This document shows positions 1 to 19,910 of a stretch of 28,023 nucleotides of DNA, piece after piece. The notes beneath the pieces were generated by a model, which did no database searches, was not told the origin of the DNA, and was given only the letters and a program-made list of their open reading frames with translations. Numbering within the stretch: position 1 is the stretch's first letter; each line of letters starts with the position of its first letter. Source of the stretch: Spirogloea muscicola (lineage: Eukaryota; Streptophyta; Zygnematophyceae; Spirogloeales; Spirogloeaceae). The DNA lies in the NCBI GenBank assembly GCA_009602725.1, contig WELB01000015.1, forward strand, positions 1,172,466 through 1,200,488. Reading direction: 5' to 3'. Both the position numbers and the translations under genes were made by a program.

Positions 1-19
1 CGCTCCGCCGCCATCGTCA

Positions 20-56
<37 letters not shown>

Positions 57-60
57 TCGC
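1..60. repeat. GCC trinucleotide run at the left edge
   Basis: About ten GCC units run from 22 to 51, followed by a G-rich stretch to about 77. On the minus strand two ATG codons lie just before the window edge (the plus strand reads CAT at about 12-14 and 18-20), so this could be the alanine-rich start or 5' leader of a gene running off the left end. On the plus strand it could equally be a polyalanine exon. Too little is visible to choose, so no CDS is called. Confidence 0.5.
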
Positions 61-195
61 GGCGGGGGCGGGGGGCCGAGCTGCAGGGGCAGGTCTCCCC
101 AACAGCCAGGTTCATTCAAGGGGGTTTTGCCGTTAAGAATAGGTGGGAGTTGTGGGAGGCGAACTTGGGGCTCGTTAGAAGCGGTCTGGCAGGCC

Positions 196-485
196 CCATA
201 CTTCAGTCCCGCAAGCCATCGGTGCATGCTGTGGAATGCGGCTATCCTTGAGTCGGCAGCGCTCCCAGGCACTAGCGATTCCCCAGCGTGCTGGTCGTGC
301 ATTAAGCCCAGGCTAGTGGCTTCCGTGGTGGTGGTTTGGCGCCTCAGTATAGCTTGTCAGATATGCATGTGCTCACTCGGGGATATTAGTGTCCCCCTTA
401 GCCAGCTCGTTACCCAGTTAACAGGACATTTGTAAGGCTAGACTTGGCCTCCCTTTCAATTTCATGCGCACCGCGCACCTTCTCC
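196..485 (+). repeat. Dispersed repeat, copy A
   Basis: The stretch 236-485 aligns almost end to end with 16479-16725 in the same orientation. Shared blocks include GCAGCGCTCCCAGGCACT, a block beginning GGCTTCCGTGGTG, TGTCCCCCTTAGCCAGCTC, and a final block around TCATGCGCACCGCGC. The part before 236 (TCCCGCAAGCC followed by GAATGCGGC) also matches the copy that ends in the N gap at 15467. It has no convincing coding content. It is a dispersed, diverged repeat of unknown class, seen here only by comparison within the window. Confidence 0.75.
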
Positions 486-2298
486 TTGGCACTAGACATT
501 GTTGACACGCTGGTCTCTGCAACCCTTGTTGCTCTCCCTCTATACTCGGCGTGCTTTACTAGCTTGCTGGCCAAAGCCAGCTGGTCAAAGGCACGCGGGC
601 CTCTTACTCCTGCCTATGACTGGCCATGAGGCATACTGTTGCCAGGCTGTGCTAATATGTTGATCGCTGTCGGACAAAGAGATGAGCCAGCTTCAATCAA
701 CAATCCATGGATTAGGCCGCCAGAACATGGAGGCCGTCTGTCAGAGGGTGGTCAGGTGTCCTCGGAGCGAGGCTACTGCCAGGTATTTCAACAATCTGAT
801 ATGCATTCTGGTAGGGAAGCAGATTCCATACCTCGAAAGATACTATGCTTTCAGGACAGATAAGGGGCAGCGCCTCGTGAAGTCATTAATGTGTAGTAAG
901 GCAGTTCATCGTGTGGTACAGTTGGCCTCAAAGAAGCAAGCAAATTCCTATTGGCAGGGGAGACATGACTGTTCAACAAGCACATGGTCAGAGCATGCAT
1001 CTTTGCATCTCTTCGTCTTGATCTGCTGTTCATATACGACTCCTGCATGCAGAAGTATTTCAGCTTGCAACTGGCTACTTGATTAGCCGAGTCCTCCTTT
1101 TCAATTAGTATGACAATGAATGCCTGCAGGAGGGTATCTAGTTGCACCTGGCTGTTCAATCAGCTAAGCCCTGCTTTCATGAACAGTACGCCAATGAATC
1201 CAGAATAATGTCTCCCACATCAGCTTTCTTGCCTGATCTGGCTAGTGACTATCCATCTGGCAGCAGACAGCACAATTTACTACTTTCCTTACAGTGGACT
1301 ATGAAGAGGAGGTTTAGCACCTGTAAATGGCAGGGCAACACATCTGCAACATCTGCCCCTAACTGATGGGAGCATGCCTCAGGATTGTGCGGGGACACTA
1401 CATGGTGGTGAGGGCAATCATATCGGATAGGTCTACTGGACAGTGCAACCAAAGTCATCTTGAGTAGCCGAATCCATGTATTTCCAGTAGTGCTCAGATT
1501 ACAAGCAACTGCTATGGTAGTTTCACTAGTATGATACGAACCTCGAGGCTGAATACAGTTGCATTAAGAGTCTCATCGATTCGAAGTATCAGAATCACTG
1601 AGGCTCTTGTCAGACAACTTGTACCATCATACGGACGAACTATCTATCAGATGTGGTGGATAACTTCAAGATGCATCACTGGAGTGTGAGCATGAGCACA
1701 TCAACCACCATGCACATATACTGTTGCTACTGCAGCATGTAGAAGTCATGCATGTGTGCAATATGCTAGATAGAGAGTACAACCGCTCCACATAAAAGCA
1801 GTTGTACTGCAGGAAGTAGGCCGAAGAAATTTGTCAATGTAAAAGCACTCAGTATTTTTTGTTGGTTGCTTGTTGTCTGCCTGACCCAGGACAAATAGCT
1901 CAGTGAGCAGTAGGGTGGGAGTTTCACTGTCAGTGTGGAAGCATTCAAGCTTTGATTTGGCTGTCGTCCCCTTACGCAGCATACGTACAACTCAATGTGA
2001 GTTGTGTGTCCCTGACACGCTAAGGACTGCGTAGAAGGGCGAGTATATTATCTCTTCTCTACATGTTCTCTACAAAAATAACCAATTTACCCACGAGATC
2101 ACCACATCTAGGAATCTGATCATCTACACCTCTGAACCTAGAGTACAACACTCTACCAGGGCAATGGGGAGCCTGGCAATGGTGCCGGGCACCAGAAATG
2201 TCTCCTACTTTGCTACCACATGAACAAGATCAGATTGTGGAAGCTATGCGCAATATTTTGCGGCAGCGTGCTGTTGTAAGACAGGGCAGGCGCTTGGC
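486..2298. other. Non-coding stretch, nothing recognised
   Basis: I read both strands and found no exon that resembles a known family. Open frames here are short and have no protein-like composition. The right end, next to 2299, should hold the 3' untranslated region of the ABC transporter on the minus strand. I found no convincing polyadenylation signal, tRNA or structured RNA. Confidence 0.5.
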
Positions 2299-12901
<10,603 letters not shown>

Positions 12902-13585
12902 TCCCGGGCGCCGTGGCCGTCATCTGCGGCGTCTCCTGGAGCGGCGGCAGCGGCTCTGGCGGCGGCTTCGCGCCCCCATCACGGCCCCCGCCCATCAGGA
13001 GCCCTCCCGGCCTTCCTCTCTCCGCAGCCTCCGCTACACCGAAAGCTCAGAGCTGAGCGTAACCCCGTGACTCTTCCGGGCCCCTATGCGGCAGCGCAAC
13101 TGTTGGCGCTGTTGGGTCTTTGCTGGTAGCTGCGCGTTGTGCGGGAGCACAGGGCCACACGGGAGAGGGGGCCAGCTGAAGTGCACGTCGACAGACCCTG
13201 GCCTGCAGGCGAGGGCCGTCGAGCAGCGGGAGATGGGGCCACAGGCCTGCGCTCGGGGAGGACGCGCGCCCACAGAGGAGAGGAGAGGGAAAAGTGCAGT
13301 GGTGCTAGAACGGCCGAGAAGCAAGGTGGGTGTTGGCTTTTTCTGCGGGCCTCGTCCCCCTTTTGGGAAACCCACTTTCTTGGGAGAGTACAAGCGTGGG
13401 AAGGCGGACGTGGGGAGGTGGGGCTGGACAGAGCTGCGCAGGAGAGAGAGAAGAAAGAACTTGGAAAATGTCAGCCCAAAACATGGAAGTGTTTGGGTAA
13501 GTAAGAGCACTGGGACATGGGGGACGGGGAGCTCGGGAAGATTGAGAGAAGTGGCACTCTCAACGGAAATTGGAGTGGGTATTGA

Positions 13586-13660
13586 GTGGAGGAGGGAGGG
13601 AGGAGGGAGGAGGGGAGGGAGGGGCCAGGAAGGTGGGGGGAGGGTGGAGTGGGGTGGTGG
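13586..13660 (+). other. Purine-rich G-run tract
   Basis: About 75 bases of nearly pure purine with repeated GGAGGGAGGG-type runs and several blocks of three to six Gs, enough for a G-quadruplex on the plus strand. It lies roughly 0.7 kb upstream of the ABC transporter start. Confidence 0.6.
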
Positions 13661-13783
13661 CACTTCTGGAGCCTCAGGGGACGCACGGCGCCCACGTCGC
13701 CCCCCGGTTAACCACGCTGTCCTGGCTTGTCGAGGGTTACCGTGGTTACTCCAACCGCGGGGGATCCCGGTTAGCCAGCCCGC

Positions 13784-13798
13784 GCGCCCAATGGGCGC
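13784..13798. promoter_or_regulatory. Palindromic CCAAT box
   Basis: The stretch GCGCCCAATGGGCGC has 6-bp arms around a three-base centre and carries a CCAAT core, the binding site of NF-Y type factors. It lies about 0.9 kb upstream of the proposed ABC transporter start, and 50-110 bp from the G-box cluster. Its role is inferred from the motif only. Confidence 0.4.
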
Positions 13799-13837
13799 CC
13801 GGCTCGGCCCCGCCCGGGGAACCGCCTGTGCGCCCGC

Positions 13838-13892
13838 CACGTCGCAGCCGCGCCACGTGGGCACCGATCGGATGCGGGATTTCCGCCACGTG
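13838..13892. promoter_or_regulatory. Cluster of ACGT cores (two G-boxes)
   Basis: CACGTC at 13838 and two CACGTG palindromes at 13854-13859 and 13887-13892 lie within 55 bp. CACGTG is the G-box bound by bZIP and bHLH regulators in the green lineage, often for light or stress control. The nearest gene start is the divergent ABC transporter, about 1 kb away. No TATA box is evident. Confidence 0.4.
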
Positions 13893-13922
13893 TACACCGC
13901 GGGCTAGGCCCAGCCCCCCCCC

Positions 13923-13993
13923 CTGGAAGTAAGAGTCTTCCAGTAGGAAGGGGGCCATGGCTGGTGTTGGAGGTGCAGCTCCGTGGAGCTGCA
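13923..13993. repeat. Two small hairpins in a repeat fragment
   Basis: CTGGAAG (13923-13929) pairs with CTTCCAG (13937-13943) across seven bases, and TGCAGCTCC (13974-13982) pairs with GGAGCTGCA (13985-13993) across two. The piece AGTCTTCCAGTAG followed by GGGCCATGGCTG recurs near 27800-27830, so this is probably an end of the same repeat family. Confidence 0.5.
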
Positions 13994-14081
13994 GCTGGAC
14001 GCCCACTTACCCGCGGCGAGCCGCATACACTACGCACAGTAGTGGGATTTAAGCACATCCAAAAAGCAAGTGGCTCTCTCA

Positions 14082-14245
14082 GGGGGCGAGGACTGTGAAA
14101 GGCCAGCCCCAAACGACTGGTCAAGGTCCGAAGGGGCCGGAAAGAAGAAAGCGCGGCCAAATTGACTGGGGGCTATGAGAGGCCAGCCCGAAAGGAATGG
14201 ACAAGGTCTGAAGGAGCCGGATGGCGCAGAAAGCAAGGTGTTCCG
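14082..14245 (+). repeat. Two units of the short GGCCAGCCC hairpin repeat
   Basis: Two roughly 85-nt units in tandem. Each has a self-complementary head (GACTGTGAAAGGCCAGCCCC at 14091-14110; GGCTATGAGAGGCCAGCCC at 14171-14189) followed by a tail of the type GGACAAGGTCTGAAGG and GCCGGA. The same head and tail recur at 17.4-17.8 kb, 18.0-19.2 kb and 27.8 kb. Confidence 0.75.
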
Positions 14246-14483
14246 TGCTAATACCGCAAGAAGGGGACGCTCAATAACCTCGAAAGCGCTACAACACACA
14301 ACTAAGTACGTATATTGAAGGATGTTCACTTTGTGACTAAACCCTACTAGTGCGGCAAAAGGGAACAGCAGCTCTCCAGATCGATGCATTCCAACCACGG
14401 GCACCCACACTGACTGTGCCAGGTTGGGCGACACATCATGCGGATAAGAAGAGAGAGGCAATATAAGGACCACCCCCTGGACG

Positions 14484-14690
14484 TGGGCGCCCACTTCTTC
14501 CCATGTGCCATGGACATGAACGGCAGCTACAAACGAAGTGTAAGTGGTCTTCCCTCCTCCATCGCCTGGCACAGAATGTCGATGCCCGCCGATGTAGTCG
14601 GGCGCGTAGCTTAGGGCATTCTAGCGTCCCGCAAGCATTGTTGCGCAATGGGGTGGGGCTACACAAAAGTGGGGCTACACCGTGCTTTGC
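14484..14690 (+). repeat. Dispersed repeat, copy D (upstream half)
   Basis: Aligns with 15258-15420 in the same orientation. Both have GTGCCATGGA, then a GAAGTGTAAGTGGTC or GTGAAATGGTC block, a CATCGCCTGGC or CATCTGGCCCGG block, and an end like TCCCGCAAGC or TTCCGCAGGCC. Identity is moderate and judged by eye. Confidence 0.55.
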
Positions 14691-14879
14691 AATGTGTAGC
14701 CACACGTCTAAACTAGCTTCTGTCATGCACTGGCTTCACTGACCCCCTTTCTTGTCATGCGGACCGCGCGCCTTCTCTTTGAAAGCTGCTTCTTTTGTTG
14801 ACGAGGTCTGCCGCACTTTATGACGTTCTAAGAATTCCAGCAGCAGCATCAGCTGGGGCCAGTGATGGCTTCAATACTT

Positions 14880-15010
14880 TTGGGGTTGGCCTCTCAAAGC
14901 CATTGCCTTACCCTAAGAGCTGTTTCCCATTTCTCTTTCTTGCAGCCATCGCCTCACCTTAAACAGGAGAGAAGGCGCGCGGGGCGCATGAAATGAAAGG
15001 GAAGAACGGC
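14880..15010. repeat. Hairpin head and inverted fragment of the dispersed repeat
   Basis: GGGGTTGGCCTCTCAAAGCC at 14882-14901 is the plus-oriented hairpin head. The stretch about 14969-14998 (GAGAGAAGGCGCGCGG, then GCGCATGAAATGAAAGGG) is the reverse complement of the end of copies A and C, followed by GGGCGAGGGCTGTGAG. So the family occurs here in both orientations. Confidence 0.6.
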
Positions 15011-15257
15011 TCTTCGGGGGGCGAGGGCTGTGAGCCCGGAAGAAGAAATAGAGCTGTTAGTTGATGGCATCCCTTTGTTGGCGGGCAAAACCCTCCTCCC
15101 TCCTCCCCACCCCTCTCCCCGCTACCAAATCGTACGGCTGACCAGCGCCTCCCCTCAGCGCCCCCCTTCCCGGTCCTCGGCAGCGCGCCACGTCCACACG
15201 CGGGCGCCTCATCCTCCACCCCTCCCCTACGGCACTACCATGATCATCCTCGAGGGG

Positions 15258-15467
15258 ACCATCTTTACCCGTGTGCCATGGATATCTATGGAGGCTACGG
15301 CGTGAAATGGTCCTCCCTGATCCAGCATCTGGCCCGGCTGGTTGATGCGCGTCGTCGAAGTCGGGGGGGCAGCTTGGGCCACTCCAGCATTCCGCAGGCC
15401 TTAGTTGCATATTATAGAATGCGGCTCTCGCTTAGTTTGCAGCGCTCGCAAGCATTGGCTCTTCATC
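15258..15467 (+). repeat. Dispersed repeat, copy B, cut by the N gap
   Basis: Its first part matches copy D (14484-14690). Its last part (GAATGCGGCTC, then GCAGCGCTCGCAAGC) matches copies A and C. The copy runs straight into the unsequenced block, so the gap sits in repetitive DNA and the join to the following gene was probably made by scaffolding. Confidence 0.65.
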
Positions 15468-15744
15468 NNNNNNNNNNNNNNNNNNNNNNNNNNNNNNNNN
15501 NNNNNNNNNNNNNNNNNNNNNNNNNNNNNNNNNNNNNNNNNNNNNNNNNNNNNNNNNNNNNNNNNNNNNNNNNNNNNNNNNNNNNNNNNNNNNNNNNNNN
15601 NNNNNNNNNNNNNNNNNNNNNNNNNNNNNNNNNNNNNNNNNNNNNNNNNNNNNNNNNNNNNNNNNNNNNNNNNNNNNNNNNNNNNNNNNNNNNNNNNNNN
15701 NNNNNNNNNNNNNNNNNNNNNNNNNNNNNNNNNNNNNNNNNNNN
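15468..15744. other. Assembly gap of 277 Ns
   Basis: Unsequenced block. It should contain the start codon, transit peptide and perhaps an intron of the plastid bL12 gene, because coding sequence starts at the first known base after it. Open frames drawn through it are not evidence of coding. Confidence 0.99.
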
Positions 15745-16142
15745 TGGCGGACATCGAGAAGCTGGTGGCGGAGGTGAAGAGCCTGACGCTCAGCGAGGCG
15801 CGCGTCTTCACGGACCGCCTGCAGGAGGAGCTCGGCGTGTCCGCCGCCGCCTTCGCGCCCGCGGCCGCCGGCCCCGGCGCTGCTGGCGCCGCCGTCGCCG
15901 CCGCGCCCGCCGAGGTCGTCGAGGAGAAGACCGAGTTCGACGTGTCGCTCACCGAGGTGCCGGCCTCCAACCGCATCGCCGTCATCAAGGTCGTGCGCGC
16001 CATCACGTCGCTCGGCCTCAAGGAGGCCAAGGACCTCATCGAGGGCCTGCCCAAGAAGGTCAAGGAGGGCGTCACCAAGGATGAGGCCGAGGACTTCAAG
16101 AAGCAGCTCGAGGTCGCTGGCGCCAAGGTCGCCATTGCCTAA
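15745..16142 (+). CDS. PRPL12: Plastid-type 50S ribosomal protein bL12, 5' end missing
   Basis: The stalk protein bL12 binds the ribosome through bL10 as dimers and recruits translation factors. In the green lineage the nuclear gene product acts in the chloroplast. From 15747 the frame gives 131 residues, about the whole mature protein. The N-terminal dimer domain ([18 protein letters not shown]) leads into an Ala/Pro/Gly hinge with [11 protein letters not shown], then the globular domain with [40 protein letters not shown] and a C-terminal GAKVAIA. TAA is at 16140-16142. EKTEFDV and [13 protein letters not shown] are typical of the plastid and cyanobacterial form. The codon at 15744-15746 reads NTG, so it could be a start or an internal Val, Leu or Met. 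The transit peptide must lie in the gap or upstream. Third positions are strongly GC-rich. Confidence 0.92.
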
Positions 16143-16200
16143 GCTGCTGCTGCACTGAGCCCGACCTACTCCTACAGTGCCAAAGCGCCCGACTACGGGC

Positions 16201-16400
16201 TGTGGCGGGAGGTGGAGCCGTGTGCCCAGCAGGCCGTAGATGTTCGGGTGATGGATGTTGGTTGACTTCCTCGGGGCTAGCATCAAGAGATCTGTGATCG
16301 TTTGGTGGATCCTTGAGCGGCCAGCCCCGACGAAGTCAGCCAACGTCTATCCCCCGAACATCTATGGCCTGCAGGGCACGCGGCTCCACCTCCCGCTACA
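16201..16400. repeat. Foldback element with 80-bp arms
   Basis: The arm 16201-16280 is the reverse complement of 16321-16400 at about 70 of 80 positions without gaps, separated by a 40-base spacer. Arm landmarks are GCGGGAGGTGGAGCC and its partner GGCTCCACCTCCCGC, and TAGATGTTCGGG with CCCGAACATCTA. It starts 58 bases after the bL12 stop codon, so it is likely to lie in that gene's 3' untranslated region. It looks like a foldback or MITE-like insertion. No certain target-site duplication is seen. Confidence 0.85.
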
Positions 16401-16425
16401 GTGGACTGGCTTTCCTTGTTCTTTT

Positions 16426-16444
16426 GGGCTGGCCTCTCACAGCC
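16426..16444 (+). repeat. Short hairpin repeat head, plus orientation
   Basis: GGGCTGGCCTCTCACAGCC pairs GGCTG with CAGCC. The same head occurs at 17226-17244 (GGGCTGGCCTAATACAGCC), 19492-19510, 19815-19833 and 19918-19937. In minus orientation it appears as GGCTGTGAAAGGCCAGCCC at many other sites. Confidence 0.7.
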
Positions 16445-16478
16445 ATTGCCTTACATCGAAAGAGTTGGGTTTTCCCAC

Positions 16479-16725
16479 ATGCGGCTATGATGAGTCTGCA
16501 GCGCTCCCAGGCACTTGCGATACACCAGCGTGCTGGGCGTGCTTTAGGCCACAATAATGGCTTCCGTGGTGATGGTCTGGCTCTTCAGCTTAGCTTGTCA
16601 GGTTTGTATGTGCTCACTTACGGATACTGGTGTCCCCCTTAGCCAGCTCATTGCCCCGTTACCAGGACTTTTGGAAGGCTCGGATTGGCCTCCCTTTCAT
16701 TGTCATGCGCACCGCGCGCCTTCTC
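16479..16725 (+). repeat. Dispersed repeat, copy C
   Basis: Aligns with 236-485 (copy A) over about 247 bases in the same orientation. It shares GCAGCGCTCCCAGGCACT, GCTTCCGTGGTG, TGTCCCCCTTAGCCAGCTC, GGCCTCCCTTTCA and ATGCGCACCGCGC. It lies just downstream of the foldback element and the hairpin head, suggesting these are parts of one composite repeat. Confidence 0.75.
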
Positions 16726-18837
16726 TCTGGAGAGTTCTCTATCTAAGGAAGACGAAGTGAGCTCTTCAAAAGGGCAAGAGAGCTGTGAGAGGCGGAAGTA
16801 CGCAGACCACCCCGCTGGCGACGTGTTTGTCGCCCTTGCAGTCAACGTCTTCGGGGCATTTGAGACTCGCTGGCTCGACCTAACTCCAGCAGCTTGCACA
16901 GCGTGCTGTGACCTGCCGCCATGGGCAGCAGAGCGAGCAGCCTGGCCTCCAATGAGGTTGGGTCGCCTGCTCAAGTGTACAGACGTACCTTGCCATCTCA
17001 CTGCAGCTTTCCTTGGCATTTGCCGTCCACTTGCAGGCAGGCGGCGCCTTGGCCGCTGCCTCGGCTTTTCGCCAGGGCCACGCTTTTCTGCCCTCTAGTT
17101 ACTCCGATCGGCACTTTTACCGATCATAGGGTTTTGGGTGTCCATCCGCAGAAGTCATAGAGAGTTTCTGTGTCTTTGCTCCTTCCGACCCTTGCGAACC
17201 TTTCAGACCTTTTTCCATTTCCCTTGGGCTGGCCTAATACAGCCATGGTCTTACGTTTGAAGAGCTCTTTACGTATTCTGAAGAACTCTTTACGTGTACT
17301 GTGAGAGGCCAGCATGAAAGAGCCCTTGCCAAGCTGGCAGGTTAAAGAGACAAGGCGATGGCTTTTAAAGCTCTTCTGAACGAGGGCGAGGGCTGTGAAA
17401 GGCAGCTGAAATGAGAGAAGGCGCGAGGTGCGCATGTATTCAGAGGTAGGCCAAGCAAGCAAGCCAGTACACTGGAAGAAACAGCTCTTCTTAGGTACGG
17501 CAATGGATGTGAGAGGCCAGCCCAAATAAACGAACAAGGACAGAAAGGGCCGAAAACCTTGTTCAATATCAAAAGGTGGACCAGAATCAAAAGGACCGGT
17601 ATGCTCAATATAGTACGGCTATGTAAGTACCACAAAGAATGGTCGCTTAGTAACACAAAACAAACAGCTTCTCAAGAGTACGGCGACGGCTGTAAGCGTA
17701 AGAGTAATAGCAAGCTCGTACCGAGGGGGCGAGGGCTGTGAAAGGCCAGCTCGAAAGAAGTGGACAAGGGGCCGGAAAGAGCTGGATCCCAGAGCTATGC
17801 AGAGTATCACGAGAGATGGTCGCTTAGTAATCCATACTAAGCAGCCGCAAGCCAGCAGTCCCCCTGCCAGTAGCCAGAGGCGGCAGCTAGAGCACGGCCA
17901 GCTTGCAGATGCACGGTGTGGGTCATGGACAGCTGCAGGGCAATAGAGAGCTGCATGCCATACACCTGGGCTAGCGGCCGGCGCCGTTTAATGTCAGCCT
18001 GCTCGCTGTGCCGCCATTGGCTCACAGTATAGTATGGCTGCGAAAGGCCAGCCCTTACAATATTACAAACTGAGACTGGGCGGTAGAATGATCATATTGA
18101 AGAGAAGAGTAGAGAAGAGAACATGAAAATGTAATCAGTGAGATGCAAAGACCTACGATGACTATCGTTCATAGTTTTGACATAGAATAAGAAAGATTGG
18201 TACGCTACCAGTATAAGCCGAAGCATTAGGCCACTTCGCTTGGAAAACAGGGGACTCAGAAGTTGTAGCAACAATCTTCATCTGCTCTTTTCTGCTCTAT
18301 ACTTTTTGGCACATTACTTTTGCCTAGGCTAGTGGATCTGCATACACTATTACAAGAACATTGAGACAAATCCACAAGGAAAACGACATTTGCCTACGGT
18401 AGCAGACATATATATGTGACCATTCGTATGTTCAGCCTCAATGTGCCGGGATTTGAAGGAAGTACCTTGCTTATGCTAAGTCCTGGACTTGTAAACTCAG
18501 CACTTAAACGTGTGAAGGCTTAAATGATCGTCACAAGTCTCATTTGCTTCTTGAGAGATTTATGTTGAGGAACTCAGCAAAGTGACTCCGTAACTTCGGG
18601 AGAAGGGGTGCTTTTTTCCAGAATAAGGGGAAAGTGGCACAGAAATTGGGGTAGCGACTGTCTACAGAAAACACAGAACTCTGCTAAGTGGTAATATGAT
18701 GTATAGAGTCTGACACCTACCTGGGACGGTGATAAACACGAAAGCCATAAGCTTCTGACAGGGCCGGAAGCCAGCCCACAAAAGAAGGACCAGATCTCAA
18801 GAGAAAGCGCTTCCAGATTGGCAGCGGTGGCTGGGAG
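16726..18837. other. Gene-free, repeat-rich stretch
   Basis: No gene recognised. It holds hairpin-repeat units in both orientations: plus at 17226-17244; minus heads near 17391, 17506-17523, 17733-17750 and 18036-18054. Several are followed by the ACAAGG and GGGCCG tail. A fragment related to GAGAGAAGGCGCG lies near 17412. Around 18080-18560 the DNA is AT-richer and shows no repeat unit or coding signal. Confidence 0.55.
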
Positions 18838-18996
18838 AGAAGTGCTCGCCCATAGAGAAGAGTGGCTGGCAAAGCCAGCCCAAAAAGAATGGACAATATC
18901 CCAAGCCAAAGAAAGAGGTGCCGAAAAGAACTACACTACAGTCCATGCCTCCTTTAAGGCTTTGCCAGCCACTCTTCTCTATGGGCGAGCACTTCT
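18838..18996. repeat. Perfect 39-bp inverted repeat
   Basis: The arm 18838-18876 is an exact reverse complement of 18958-18996, with an 81-base spacer. The arms contain GTGCTCGCCCATAGAGAAG and TGGCTGGCAAAGCC. Perfect identity among otherwise diverged copies suggests recent duplication or gene conversion. Confidence 0.9.
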
Positions 18997-19209
18997 TTAA
19001 GGCCAGCCCAAACAAAGTGCTCGCCCACAGAGTGGCTGGCAAAGCCAGCCCAAAAAGAATGGACGATATCCCAAGCCAAAGAAAGAGGCCCAAAGGAATG
19101 GACAAGGTCTGAAAGGGCCGGATGGCGCAAGAAGAAAGTGCTCGCCCATTGAGAATAGGGGCTGGAACAACCAGCCCGAAAAAGAATGAACAGAGTACGA
19201 GAAGGGGGC
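18841..19209 (+). repeat. Three direct copies of a hairpin-repeat unit
   Basis: Copies begin near 18841, 19016 and 19137, each with AGTGCTCGCCCA followed by a self-pairing head (GGCTGGCAAAGCCAGCCC in the first two, GGCTGGAACAACCAGCCC in the third), then AAAGAATG. The first two also share ATATCCCAAGCCAAAGAAAG. The second lacks about five bases present in the first. Confidence 0.8.
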
Positions 19210-19910
19210 CAAGAAGCAAGAAACTAATCGCTAAGGCGTCAGCAAGTAGGCTCTCAGTAACCTCTAGTCAGTAGGTCTAGTCTGAAAATAAACAGCCGAA
19301 GGGGCCGAAGATTAACACGAACTTTGTCTTCCAGTAGAGGGCTGTATTGGCTGAATCACACAGCAAGTGACTACAGCGAATAGGAGCTCAGTAACCCCGA
19401 GTCAGCAGCCGCAAGTCGGAGTAGCTTGCAGCTGGTGTATTTACTGGCTGCATTGGCACCCTTTCCCTTTCGAACCTTGTCGATACTTTCCGGGCTGGCG
19501 TATCACAGCCCTTGCCCCCATTGGAGAAAATGCGTGTATATTAAGAGATGGGGAGGCCATGTGTGCCATTGGGAGAGCCACTTTCATTCATGTGGGCCGC
19601 ACCGCTTTCTCGTGCCTACTAAATGATCCATCCTCCCCCTGTACTGACTAGCATCTTCAGGGCCCTTTGTCCTGCGACTGCTTAGCAGGGGTTACTGAGT
19701 AGTTAGTAGCATCTTTGTTTCTTCTTGTGTGCTTCTTTCTTAGTGCTTCGCCTTAGTGCTTCGCCTGGCCCCCTTCTTCTTCTTGGGCTTCTTGTACTCT
19801 TCTCATTCTTTTTTGGGCTGGCTGTTCCAGCCCCTATCCTCAATGGGCGAGCTCTTTCTTCTCCTTTGTAGCTGCGAAGAGAGAAACGCTTGTAGGCCCC
19901 TCCGAACCAT
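19094..19910. repeat. Large inverted array (TIR-like)
   Basis: The left stretch, about 19094-19265, is matched in reverse complement by about 19675-19910. Landmarks on the left are GCTCGCCCATTGAG, AGGGGCTGGAACA, AGAGTAC and GGGGGCC, then CTCAGTAACC. On the right they are GGTTACTGAG, GGCCCCC, GTACTCT, TGTTCCAGCCCCT and CTCAATGGGCGAGC. About 410 bases separate the arms and carry no recognised gene. It resembles a non-autonomous element with long terminal inverted repeats, but could be two opposed arrays of the same repeat. Confidence 0.6.
19739..19764. repeat. 13-nt tandem duplication
   Basis: CTTAGTGCTTCGC occurs twice in direct succession, inside the right arm of the inverted array. Confidence 0.8.

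Larger units (their letters stand above)
12902..14040. promoter_or_regulatory. GC-rich upstream region of the ABC transporter
   Basis: This is the 5' flank of the minus-strand ABC gene. It contains a purine tract at 13586-13660, a palindromic CCAAT box at 13784-13798 and ACGT cores at 13838-13892. Long open frames on both strands between about 13030 and 13910 are low-complexity and resemble no family, so they are treated as chance frames in GC-rich DNA. A 5' untranslated exon of the ABC gene could lie here but cannot be located. Confidence 0.45.

Noticed and set aside
13034-13910. Two long overlapping open frames on opposite strands (287 and 273 codons)
   Set aside because: Both are low-complexity (Pro/Ser or Gly/Arg/Glu rich), overlap almost completely, and match no family. 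In GC-rich purine/pyrimidine-biased DNA such frames arise by chance.
15278-16343. Open frames running through the N gap
   Set aside because: They are open only because N codons are not stops. Only the frame continuing into bL12 has a recognised product.
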